A stretch of DNA of 64,000 nucleotides, taken from NCBI GenBank assembly GCA_963773585.1, contig CAVZBR010000004.1, positions 806,001-870,000 on the forward strand, in the 5' to 3' direction. Positions within the stretch are counted from its first letter, which is position 1, and each line of letters begins with the position of its first letter. Source of the DNA: CAVXJN01 sp963773585. GTDB taxonomy: Bacteria > Pseudomonadota > Gammaproteobacteria > JASBUN01. Of the stretch, positions 17,312-25,383 are shown piece by piece. A program made the position numbers and the translations under genes. The notes under the pieces were generated by a model. The model ran no database searches and was not told the DNA's origin. It saw only the letters and a program-made list of their open reading frames with translations.

Positions 17312-17794
17312 ATGCCTGCCATTACCGCTGTATACCCCGGGACCTTCGATCCGATCACCAACGGCCACTCGGACCTGGTGCAACGGGCGGCCCGATTGTT
17401 CGAGCGGGTCATCGTCGCCGTTGCGGCCAGTCCCAACAAAAAGCCGGCCTTTTCCAGTGAACGGCGGGTGGAATTGGCGCAGGTGGCCCTGGCTGGACTG
17501 GAGAACGTACAAGTGGTCGCGTTCGATACGTTGCTGGCCGATTTCGTGCGTGCGCAGCAAGCGGGCGTGATCCTGCGCGGCCTGCGCGCCGTTTCGGACT
17601 TCGAGTACGAGTTTCAACTGGCCGGCATGAACCGCCACCTGGCGCCGGGGGTGGAGACCATTTTTATGACCCCGGCCGAGCGTTACACCTTCATTTCCTC
17701 GAGTCTGGTGCGTGAAATTGCCCAACTCGGCGGGGATGTTGCCCCATTCGTACACCCGGAGGTCGGGGCTGCGTTACGTAGCAGAATGCGCTAA
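17312..17794 (+). CDS. coaD: phosphopantetheine adenylyltransferase
   Basis: Fourth step of coenzyme A synthesis: 4'-phosphopantetheine plus ATP gives dephospho-CoA. 160 aa, close to the E. coli length (159). Nucleotidyltransferase motif GTFDPITNGH at the N-terminus, central RGLRAVSDFEYEFQLAGMNR, and YTFISSSLVREIAQLGGD near the C-terminus. The frame is open upstream, but the ATG at 17312 gives the canonical MPAITAVYPGTFDP start. Confidence 0.97.
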   Translation: MPAITAVYPGTFDPITNGHSDLVQRAARLFERVIVAVAASPNKKPAFSSERRVELAQVALAGLENVQVVAFDTLLADFVRAQQAGVILRGLRAVSDFEYEFQLAGMNRHLAPGVETIFMTPAERYTFISSSLVREIAQLGGDVAPFVHPEVGAALRSRMR

Positions 17795-17854
17795 TATATA
17801 CGTCTGAAATCTGCACGATAGGCCCAGTCGGGCCGGCAATACCGGGAGCGAATC

Positions 17855-18109
17855 ATGGCGCTGATGATTACCGACGAATGTATCAACTGCGATGTGTGCG
17901 AACCCGAGTGCCCGAACAACGCCATCTCCCAAGGCGACGAAATCTACGTGATCGACACAGGTCTGTGCACCGAGTGCGTGGGACATTACGACACCCCGCA
18001 ATGCATCGACGTCTGCCCGGTGGATTGCATACTGACCCACCCGGATCATGAAGAGACCAAAGACGAATTGATGGACAAGTACAAGCGCATCCAGGGCGAA
18101 GTCGCGTGA
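17855..18109 (+). CDS. YfhL-type 2[4Fe-4S] ferredoxin
   Basis: 84-aa low-potential ferredoxin. The first cluster motif is CINCDVCEPECP, the second CTECVGHYDTPQCIDVCPVDC. The longer spacing between cysteines in the second motif and the C-terminal extension (HPDHEETKDELMDKY) are the marks of the Alvin/YfhL ferredoxin group. The short gap after coaD suggests cotranscription, and a strong terminator follows 30 nt downstream. Redox partner not evident from context. Confidence 0.94.
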   Translation: MALMITDECINCDVCEPECPNNAISQGDEIYVIDTGLCTECVGHYDTPQCIDVCPVDCILTHPDHEETKDELMDKYKRIQGEVA

Positions 18110-18139
18110 ACTAGCGAGCAGCGCCGGCGCCTCCTTGCA

Positions 18140-18163
18140 AAAAGCCCCGCCAGGGGCTTTTTT
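18140..18163 (+). terminator. rho-independent terminator after the ferredoxin gene
   Basis: Stem AAAAGCCCC / GGGGCTTTT with a 4-nt loop, continuing into a seven-T run. It ends the rsmD-coaD-ferredoxin unit. Confidence 0.9.
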
Positions 18164-18225
18164 GGTTGCGCCGCCGGTTGCCCTTTACACTGACCGGTAT
18201 CCGCAACGATCAGGATCGGTTTCCC

Positions 18226-19902
18226 ATGCTCAGACGGTTCCGCGCAGCGCTGTGTGTTTTGTTCTGGATCACCGGTGCAGCGGCGGCGCCGCAGCCGCCG
18301 GCCGCGGCAGTGGCCAGCGCTCATCCCATCGCCACCGCCGCGGGCCAGGAGATACTCGCCGAAGGCGGCAATGCGTTCGATGCGGCGGTCGCCGTGAGCG
18401 CCACCCTGGCGGTGGTCGAGCCCTACAGTTCCGGATTGGGCGGCGGCGGATTCTGGTTGCTGCACCGTGCCCGCGACAGCAAACAGGTGATGATCGACGG
18501 TCGCGAACGCGCCCCGGGCAAAGCCACCCGCAACCTGTATCTGGATCGCGATGGGAAGGTGGTACCGCGACTTTCCGTCGATGGCGCGCTGGCTGCGGGT
18601 ATTCCGGGCGAGCCGGCGGCGTTGGTCTACCTGGCGCAGCATTACGGCCGCCTGGGTATCGCCCAATCCCTGGCACCGGCGATCCGTGCCGCCCGCGACG
18701 GCTTCGCTGTCGACGAACATTTCCGTCGCATGGCGCGGTTTCGCTTGGGGGTGCTGCGCCAATCTCCGGCCGCCGCCGCCGTATTTCTGGTAAACGGTGA
18801 TGTGCCCCCTGCCGGCCACATCGTCCGACAGCCGGATCTCGCCCGCACCCTGGAGTTGCTGGCTCGACACGGTCGCGCCGGGTTCTATGAAGGCGAACTC
18901 GCCCAGCGGCTCGCGAGCGGCGTACAAGCGGCCGGCGGCATCTGGAGCGTCGACGATCTCAACCAGTATCGAGTGGTCGAGCGCCAGCCGATCCGGGGCC
19001 GATACGGCGATTTCACGGTGATCAGCGCAGCGCCGCCGTCCTCCGGCGGCGTGGTGCTGCTGGAGATGCTCAATATCCTGTCGGCCTACGATCTGAGCGC
19101 AGCGGACCGTGCCACCCGCGACCACCTGGTGATCGAAGCCATGCGCCGTGCCTATCACGACCGGGCGGAATATCTCGGCGATCCCGACTTCGTATCCATG
19201 CCACTGGACCGGCTTACCAGCGCCGATTACGCCGCGGGATTACGTGCCGGCATCCGCACCGACCGGGCGACGCCCAGCGATACGCTGGCGGCGGTCATCG
19301 GCCGGCCGGCCCAGGGCAACCACACCACCCATTTCTCGGTGCTCGACCGGGAGGGAAACCGCGTCGCCGCCACGCTCAGCATCAATTATCCCTTTGGCGC
19401 GGCCACCATGGTGGCCGGTACCGGCGTGCTGCTGAACGATGAAATGGACGATTTTTCCAGCAAACCGGGCGTGCCCAATGTCTACGGCCTGGTGGGCGCG
19501 GAGGCCAATGCCATCGCACCGGGCAAGCGACCACTGTCGAGCATGTCGCCGACCTTCGTCGAGAGTAAACGCGGCGTGGCAATTTTCGGCACGCCCGGCG
19601 GCAGTCGCATCATCACCATGGTATTGCTGGGCTTGCTCAATTATGTCCATGGCGGTGACGCCGCCGACATGGTGACCTTGGCGCGCTTCCATCATCAGTA
19701 CCTGCCGGATCAGGTGCAGTTCGAACCCGGCGCCTTCGATGATGCTGAACAGGCCGACCTGGCGGCCATGGGACACAACTTGGCGCCGTTGGATTCCACC
19801 TACGGCAACATGCAGGCGATCACCTGGGATTATGGCGGTGCGGTCCGCGCGGCCAGCGATCCGCGCGGCGTCGGTGCGGCGCAAGTGGTGGCCACACCCT
19901 GA
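18226..19902 (+). CDS. ggt: gamma-glutamyltranspeptidase
   Basis: 558-aa periplasmic Ntn hydrolase that cleaves gamma-glutamyl bonds, mainly of glutathione. A signal peptide (MLRRFRAALCVLFWITGAAAA) precedes AHPIATAAGQEILAEGGNAFDAA, typical of the large subunit. The autocatalytic cleavage and nucleophile threonine is in GNHTTHFSVLD. The PLSSMSPTFV motif is also present. I chose the ATG at 18226 over an in-frame upstream start at 18166 because it gives a normal signal peptide and clears the terminator. Confidence 0.95.
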   Translation: MLRRFRAALCVLFWITGAAAAPQPPAAAVASAHPIATAAGQEILAEGGNAFDAAVAVSATLAVVEPYSSGLGGGGFWLLHRARDSKQVMIDGRERAPGKATRNLYLDRDGKVVPRLSVDGALAAGIPGEPAALVYLAQHYGRLGIAQSLAPAIRAARDGFAVDEHFRRMARFRLGVLRQSPAAAAVFLVNGDVPPAGHIVRQPDLARTLELLARHGRAGFYEGELAQRLASGVQAAGGIWSVDDLNQYRVVERQPIRGRYGDFTVISAAPPSSGGVVLLEMLNILSAYDLSAADRATRDHLVIEAMRRAYHDRAEYLGDPDFVSMPLDRLTSADYAAGLRAGIRTDRATPSDTLAAVIGRPAQGNHTTHFSVLDREGNRVAATLSINYPFGAATMVAGTGVLLNDEMDDFSSKPGVPNVYGLVGAEANAIAPGKRPLSSMSPTFVESKRGVAIFGTPGGSRIITMVLLGLLNYVHGGDAADMVTLARFHHQYLPDQVQFEPGAFDDAEQADLAAMGHNLAPLDSTYGNMQAITWDYGGAVRAASDPRGVGAAQVVATP

Positions 19903-19953
19903 TCCCGGAAGGGACCGGGATGCGCTGAGCGCTTCCGTGCCGGGCGGACCGTT

Positions 19954-20292
19954 TCAGACGTAGTGCTTGGCGCGCTTGATACCGGCGCGGCGATTGCGTG
20001 CCTGCTGGGTGACCACGCCCCGCAACTGAAATGTGCCGTTGATTTCCACGGCGGGATATTCCTCCCGCAACGCCACCAGATAATGGCGTCCTTCGCGGAT
20101 CACGAATTGCCGCATGGTGGTCTCGCCGTCGTGGTCGCAGACCACATACGCGCCGTCGAAGGCCGGTACGTTGGGATCGACGATAATCACGGCGCCGTCG
20201 CGAAATTCGGGCTCCATGCTGTCGCCGAGAACTTGCAATGCAAAAGGCGCCTTGGCCGAGCAGCCGCCGCCGTCATCCAGGGTGTCCGACAT
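19954..20292 (-). CDS. S24 (LexA/UmuD)-like peptidase-fold protein without DNA-binding domain
   Basis: 112 aa. The fold's serine motif is clear (LQVLGDSMEPEF), as is the D-G-x-x-x-x-VDP strand, but no helix-turn-helix precedes it. Where LexA has the catalytic lysine (TVKRL type) this protein has TTMRQFV, with arginine, so self-cleavage is doubtful. Start chosen at 20292 because AGAGGAAG lies 7 nt upstream; a longer version would begin at 20376. It sits 105 nt downstream of mutM on the same strand. Role unknown; a damage-response link is only suggested by fold and neighbour. Confidence 0.75.
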   Translation of the reverse strand: MSDTLDDGGGCSAKAPFALQVLGDSMEPEFRDGAVIIVDPNVPAFDGAYVVCDHDGETTMRQFVIREGRHYLVALREEYPAVEINGTFQLRGVVTQQARNRRAGIKRAKHYV

Positions 20293-20397
20293 GATGACTT
20301 CCTCTTGCTGACTGTGGTTCATGGAAGGCGTAATGTTACTACGGAACGCGGATTCCACTCCAGGCCCCAACTCCATGAATCCCTTGGGGATAGTGCT

Positions 20398-21216
20398 TCA
20401 GCGCTGGCAGACCGGGCAGTAACAGGTGGCGCGCTGACCAATCCGGATCTCCCGCAGCGCCGTGCCGCATTGGCTGCACGGCTCGCCGCCGCGCCCATAG
20501 ACCGCGAGTTGGTGGCGAAAATAGCCGGGCCGTCCATCGCTGTCGAGGAAATCCCGTAAGGTCGTACCGCCGGCGTCGATGGCTTTCAGCAGCACCGCGC
20601 GAATGGCTTCGACCAGACGGGCGAAACGCGCCCTGGAAATCCGCCCGGCCGCGGTCGTCGGGCGAATGCCGGCCGCGAACAGCGCTTCGTTCGCATAGAT
20701 GTTGCCCACACCCACTACGACGCGGCTGTCCATGATGAACGTTTTCACCGCCTGGCGCCGACCGCAAGCGCGCCCGTGCAGATAGTCGGCGGTAAAGTGC
20801 TCGGGGTCGAGGGGCTCGGGCCCGAGATCGCGCAACCGCGGATGCTGTTCCACCGGCTGCCGGGTCCAGAACACCGCGCCGAAGCGGCGAGGGTCCCGTA
20901 ACCGCAGACACAGACCGTCGTCGAAGACGATATCCAAGTGATCGTGCTTGCCGGGCGCCGTGGCGGCCGCAACTACGCGCAGGCTGCCGGACATGCCCAG
21001 GTGCAGGATCAGGGCGCCGTTGCCGGTGCGCAGCAGCAGATACTTGGCGCGCCGCTCGACCGCATCGACCCGTTGGCCCGCCAGCGCGGAGGCCAATGCC
21101 GGGTCCACGGGCCAGCGCAGGCGCGGGTCGCGCACAATGACCGCGTGCACCCGTTTGCCGCGCAGGTGGGGCTCGATGCCGCGGCGGGTGGTTTCGACTT
21201 CCGGGAGTTCTGGCAC
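20398..21216 (-). CDS. mutM: formamidopyrimidine-DNA glycosylase
   Basis: Base-excision repair enzyme (272 aa) removing 8-oxoguanine and formamidopyrimidines. The catalytic N-terminal proline and E3 are present (MPELPEVET), as are the H2TH region (VVVGVGNIYANEALF) and a C-terminal zinc finger (CSQCG...CYCPVCQ). Full length, normal family size. It begins 27 nt after the Gld-like ABC operon, so it may be cotranscribed with it. Confidence 0.97.
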   Translation of the reverse strand: MPELPEVETTRRGIEPHLRGKRVHAVIVRDPRLRWPVDPALASALAGQRVDAVERRAKYLLLRTGNGALILHLGMSGSLRVVAAATAPGKHDHLDIVFDDGLCLRLRDPRRFGAVFWTRQPVEQHPRLRDLGPEPLDPEHFTADYLHGRACGRRQAVKTFIMDSRVVVGVGNIYANEALFAAGIRPTTAAGRISRARFARLVEAIRAVLLKAIDAGGTTLRDFLDSDGRPGYFRHQLAVYGRGGEPCSQCGTALREIRIGQRATCYCPVCQR

Positions 21217-21243
21217 CGGCGCATTGTAGCCGAAGCGGCGCCT

Positions 21244-22563
21244 TCAATGGCGGCGGCGCACCATCAATACGAATGCGCCCAAGGCCGCGATCAACGTCGG
21301 CAGCAGGAACGGAAAGCCCCAGGCGACCAGGGCCAACTGCCGATCGCTCAGATCCAGCCGCAAGTCTGCCGCCTGGGCGGTCGTCACACCCACCAGCAGA
21401 TCGTCATGGTCGAGCCAATTCGACAGGGCCACGCCGAGGTCGAGATTGGCGCCGTTGGCGAGATAGGCGTTGGAGAGGAAATCGCCATCGCCTACAACGG
21501 CGACCCGTTGCTCGCGCGGTCCGAATGCGCGGGTCAGGGTGAATGCCAGGGACAGCGGTCCGCGACGTTCGCCGGTCTCGGGATTGAAGCGCAGCGGCTG
21601 TGCCTGCAGGGAGCCGGTCTCGGTCCAGCTTTCCGGGTCGGAGCGCAGCAGCGGGGTGGCCTGCCAGCCGGCGCCCGGTTCGGCGGCCAGCGCCGCAGCC
21701 ATCGGCAGCAACACGGAGCCCAGGTGGGATACACTGAGAGACGATCCGTTGGCGACCTCCGCGACCAGGAAGGCGGGGTTGGCGACGCCGAGTTGCGCCG
21801 AGCGGGCGCTCAGGACGATCCCCTCGAGCCAGTGTATGCCGAGTGCCTGCGCGAATGCTTGCAAACCCGGTTGGGCGCCCGGGTCTCCCAACCACAGCAC
21901 ATCGCCGCCCCGCGCCAGATAGTTCAGCAGCGGTTTGAGTTCTTCGGGCCGCCACTCGGATTGCGGCGACGATACAACGAGCACACCGGTGTTGTCCGGA
22001 ACGACGGCGGTCTGACTCAAGTCCAGCGTCTGCACGTGCATTCCCCGCTGGGCGAGCGCAGCGCCGAAACCTTCGAAATCGTGATTGGCTTTGCCGCGCG
22101 GGTCCCGCTCCCCGTGGCCGCTGACAAATACGATCCATGGTTCCCGATCGGTAGCCAGTTGCAGCAGCGCGGCGCTCAGATGCGCCTCGTCGGCGACCCG
22201 CAACTTCGTCTTGCGGTCGCGATAGTGCAGGAGCAGTTCGCCGCCGGCGGCGATTCCCTCGGCACGCGCTTGTTCCGGCTTCTGTTTTGGATCCACAAAT
22301 TCCAGCGCGATGTCTGATTTGACCCGCCGGTAACGTCCGATCAGATCCGCGATGGCGCGGTGCAGTTTCGGATCCGGCGCGACGAACGCTGTGATTGCGA
22401 CTGGCCCGTCGAGCTTGTGCAGCAGTTCCCGGCTCGACGGCGACAGGGTGTGCCGACCGGCCAAGGTCCAGTCCCAGCTCGCCGGCCAGTGTATGCTGGC
22501 CCACGCCAGCGCGACCGCGATCGCCAGTGCGGCGGCCGAGATCGCCAGCGCACGCAGCTTCAT
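21244..22563 (-). CDS. GldG-like auxiliary component of an ABC transport system
   Basis: 439-aa protein with one N-terminal helix (about 5-25), a large periplasmic domain and a C-terminal helix (about 410-432) ending in RRRH. The core is an ABC-associated glutamine-amidotransferase-like fold: VAITAFVAPDP, EPWIVFVSGHGERDP, VLVVSSPQSEW and VAVVGDGDFLSNAYL match the family called the auxiliary component of the gliding-motility ABC system. Outside Bacteroidetes this family is widespread and not linked to gliding. It overlaps the permease gene by 4 nt and completes an ATPase-permease-GldG triad. Confidence 0.85.
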   Translation of the reverse strand: MKLRALAISAAALAIAVALAWASIHWPASWDWTLAGRHTLSPSSRELLHKLDGPVAITAFVAPDPKLHRAIADLIGRYRRVKSDIALEFVDPKQKPEQARAEGIAAGGELLLHYRDRKTKLRVADEAHLSAALLQLATDREPWIVFVSGHGERDPRGKANHDFEGFGAALAQRGMHVQTLDLSQTAVVPDNTGVLVVSSPQSEWRPEELKPLLNYLARGGDVLWLGDPGAQPGLQAFAQALGIHWLEGIVLSARSAQLGVANPAFLVAEVANGSSLSVSHLGSVLLPMAAALAAEPGAGWQATPLLRSDPESWTETGSLQAQPLRFNPETGERRGPLSLAFTLTRAFGPREQRVAVVGDGDFLSNAYLANGANLDLGVALSNWLDHDDLLVGVTTAQAADLRLDLSDRQLALVAWGFPFLLPTLIAALGAFVLMVRRRH

Positions 22564-23306
22564 GTGGTGCCTCGCAGGCGCCGCACTTGTACGCTCGCGA
22601 GCACCAACGGCAAGCAGATGGCGAGGATGAAGTAAATCAAATCGATGCTGTTGAGTTGGCCGCGCAGGAACGGTTCAAGATGCGCAAAGATGGATAGATA
22701 GGCGACCGTTCGGTCCAGGACTTCGAGGCCCGTGGTGCCGAGCAGCTCGAACAACCAGAACAACAGCAGCGCAAACAGTGTCACTGCGCCGGCGACCGCT
22801 GGAGTGGCGGCGAAGGTCGAGATCCAGATGCCGATCGCCGCATAAGCCGCCAGGGCAAGGAATGCCCCCAGCAACGCGCAGGCGGCCAGCCCCCAATCCA
22901 AGGAAACTGCGCCCCACAGGGACCATGCCATCGCCGCCGACGTAGCCAGCATGAGCGCGATCAGCGCCAGCACCGCCAGGTATTTTCCAAGAACCAGCTG
23001 CCGGTCGCGTATCGGTGCCGCGGCCAGAAGCGACCAGGTGTTGCGGCTGCGCTCGGCGCTGAACAGTCCCATGGTGAGCACGGGAACCAACAGCAGGGCG
23101 ACGTAGGTGCTGCTGCCGAACAGCAGCGCGACAACGTTATAAGTGACGCCCGCTTGCGGGCCATCCACCACGGGATGCGATTGATAGGCTTGGATCAAGC
23201 GATAGAAGATTAGGCCCTGCGCCAATCCGTTGATCGCCAATACCGACCAGCCCAAGGGCGTGACCAACAGCGAGCGCAGCTCTTTGCCGATGATGATGCG
23301 GATCAC
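22560..23306 (-). CDS. ABC-2 type permease (GldF-like)
   Basis: 248-aa integral membrane protein with about six helices. It starts IIIGKELRSLLVTPLGW and contains GLFSAERSRNTWSLLAAAPI, both usual for GldF/NosY-like ABC-2 permeases. A GTG start overlaps the TGA of the ATPase gene (GTGA), and its end overlaps the GldG-like gene, so the three are tightly coupled. The open frame extends upstream to 23618, but that part is antisense-like within the ATPase gene and is not used. The substrate is not evident. Confidence 0.88.
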   Translation of the reverse strand: MIRIIIGKELRSLLVTPLGWSVLAINGLAQGLIFYRLIQAYQSHPVVDGPQAGVTYNVVALLFGSSTYVALLLVPVLTMGLFSAERSRNTWSLLAAAPIRDRQLVLGKYLAVLALIALMLATSAAMAWSLWGAVSLDWGLAACALLGAFLALAAYAAIGIWISTFAATPAVAGAVTLFALLLFWLFELLGTTGLEVLDRTVAYLSIFAHLEPFLRGQLNSIDLIYFILAICLPLVLASVQVRRLRGTT

Positions 23307-24223
23307 GCGCGCACAGCCTCGGCGCCGCGGGTCAGGGCGATGAAGGTTCGTTCCAGCGTTTCCGCTTGCGGCGTCAGCTCCTGCAGTTCCCAGCCCTGTT
23401 CCACCGCACGCCGGGCGAGTTGCGCGGGGCCCGATGTTTCGACCAGATAGCGACCCGGGCTTAAAGCAGTGACCGACGCGTGCCCGGCAGCAGCGCTGAG
23501 CACGTCGGCACCAGGATCGTTCCCCAGCGCGATGAGCACGACGGGCATGCGAGTGCGCTGTTGCAGCGATTGCTGGTGCACGAGTCTGCCTTCGTGCAAT
23601 ACCGCAACCTGGGAGCACACCGTTTCTACTTCGTTGAGCAAATGGCTTGAAAGGATTATGGCGCTGTCACGGCTGAGGTCACGAATCAATTCGCGCACTT
23701 GCACGATCTGCATGGGATCGAGTGCCACAGTGGGCTCGTCGAGCAGCAACACCGAAGGGTGGTGCACGATCGCCTGGGCCAGACCCAAACGCCGCCGCAT
23801 GCCCTGGGACAGCGCTTGGATGCGGCGCCGTCCTACGCCGTCGAGGCCGCAGCGCTGACGCGCCTCTGCGGCTGCCGCGCGCGCTTGTCTGGCCCCCATA
23901 CCAAACAGCCGGGCACCGAAGGCCAGCTGTTCGTCGACCGTGAATTCAGGATATAGCGGCGCGACTTCCGGTAGAATTCCCAGTCGCTTGCGGCCGGTGA
24001 TCGAGCCGGGCTGCAACGGCATGTTTTCGATCCGTACCACGCCGGCGCTGGGACTCAGGATGCCCGCCAATAGACGTAACGTGGTGGACTTGCCGGCGCC
24101 ATTCAATCCCAGCAGGCCGAGAATTTCGCCGCGCCGCAATTGCAGATCGATATTCTCTACGCCGCGCGCGTTGGCGTAGCGAAACGCGATTCCTTCGGCT
24201 TCGAGCAAGACGTCAGCAGTCAT
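23303..24223 (-). CDS. ABC transporter ATP-binding protein (GldA-like)
   Basis: 306-aa ABC ATPase. Walker A GLNGAGKST, signature LSQGMRRRLGLAQ and Walker B VLLLDEPTVALDP, followed by the DrrA/GldA-type C-terminal extension. First gene of a three-gene exporter operon (ATPase, ABC-2 permease, GldG-like protein), divergent from the globin-GGDEF gene. Confidence 0.92.
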   Translation of the reverse strand: MTADVLLEAEGIAFRYANARGVENIDLQLRRGEILGLLGLNGAGKSTTLRLLAGILSPSAGVVRIENMPLQPGSITGRKRLGILPEVAPLYPEFTVDEQLAFGARLFGMGARQARAAAAEARQRCGLDGVGRRRIQALSQGMRRRLGLAQAIVHHPSVLLLDEPTVALDPMQIVQVRELIRDLSRDSAIILSSHLLNEVETVCSQVAVLHEGRLVHQQSLQQRTRMPVVLIALGNDPGADVLSAAAGHASVTALSPGRYLVETSGPAQLARRAVEQGWELQELTPQAETLERTFIALTRGAEAVRA

Positions 24224-24321
24224 GGCGGTATGCGTGATTCAGGGCTGTGCGGCTCACCGCAGTGCGGTTACTATCGTCTAAGGAAAGACATCCGGACAAC
24301 TATACCGGGCGCGGTGGTCCC

Positions 24322-25383
24322 ATGCATAGCGCGAACGATTATTGTTATCCCGAGGTTGAAGATCAACAACGTCGTCAAAGACGTTTGGAATTTCTCGACA
24401 TCAGCGCTTGCGATCGGGAAATTGCACAGCGGTTGCAGGAGTACGTGGTCAAGCCTCATCTGGAACCAATCATTGCGACATTCTACGACCGGCTCACGGC
24501 CAATCAGGAATTTCGCGACATCATGGCGCAAGGGTTCGATATTGAGGTCTTGCGACAAACCCAGTCGGACTATCTACTCACGCTCGGGGTCGATTTCGCC
24601 AGTGCCGCTTATTTCGACCGCCGGATCCGGGTAGGGCTGGTGCACGAGCGTGTCGGCGTGCCGTTGAGCCTTTACCAATGCGCGTTTTGCATGGTGCAGC
24701 AATTGCTGTTCGATCATATTTCCATCGCGGTACGCGATCCGACCGAGCGGGAACGTCTGCGCGCGTTCGCGCTCCAGATCACAACCTTGGCCATGTCGTT
24801 GGCGATCGAGGCCTATCACTCGGTACGGATGGAATCATTGCAAGGCTCGCTGCAAAAGCTGGGAGCGCAGGAACGAAAACAACGCGAGTTGGCGCAAACC
24901 GACGTGTTGACCGGACTTGCCAGCCGCGCGCGGTTTTCTCAAGAGTTGGCAGAGGCGCTGGCGGGGCCGGCCAACGGGCAATTGTGTCTGGCAATAGCGG
25001 ACCTGGACTTTTTCAAGCAGGTCAACGACCGGTATGGACATCTGGCCGGGGACGCCGTGCTGCGCGAAGTCGGCGCGCGCCTGCGCGCCGGTTTCCGGGA
25101 TTTCGACTTGGTGGCGCGCTATGGCGGGGAAGAATTCGTAATCATTCTCGACCATGCGACCCGTCGCCAGGCTGTGCAGATCTGCGAGCGCGTTCGCCAG
25201 CGGATCTCGGCAACGCCGGTGGCGGGGCTGCAGATCCCGATCACGGTGAGCTTCGGCATTGCGCGGATGGTGACGGACGACAGTCCAGAGACTTTGTTCG
25301 AACGCGCCGATCGCGCATTGTATGCAGCCAAGAATGCGGGGCGAAATCGCGTGCGCAGTGAAGCGGATGCGGGTTGGGATTGA
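24322..25383 (+). CDS. globin-coupled diguanylate cyclase
   Basis: 353-aa cytosolic oxygen/NO sensor that makes c-di-GMP. An N-terminal protoglobin domain (about 12-165) has a likely heme-ligating histidine, H108, in GLVHERVGV. A short linker leads to a GGDEF domain (about 190-345) with active site RYGGEEF and an intact inhibitory site RDFD four residues upstream. This is the DosC/BpeGReg architecture. The ATG at 24322 gives a normal N-terminus; the frame is open to a GTG at 24247. It overlaps the following hydantoinase gene by 17 nt, an unusual partner. Confidence 0.9.
   Translation: MHSANDYCYPEVEDQQRRQRRLEFLDISACDREIAQRLQEYVVKPHLEPIIATFYDRLTANQEFRDIMAQGFDIEVLRQTQSDYLLTLGVDFASAAYFDRRIRVGLVHERVGVPLSLYQCAFCMVQQLLFDHISIAVRDPTERERLRAFALQITTLAMSLAIEAYHSVRMESLQGSLQKLGAQERKQRELAQTDVLTGLASRARFSQELAEALAGPANGQLCLAIADLDFFKQVNDRYGHLAGDAVLREVGARLRAGFRDFDLVARYGGEEFVIILDHATRRQAVQICERVRQRISATPVAGLQIPITVSFGIARMVTDDSPETLFERADRALYAAKNAGRNRVRSEADAGWD

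Noticed and set aside
20938..22317. 459-codon plus-strand frame opposite mutM and the GldG-like gene
   Set aside because: It spans the antisense of two recognised genes and reads as Gln/Arg/Gly-rich noise.
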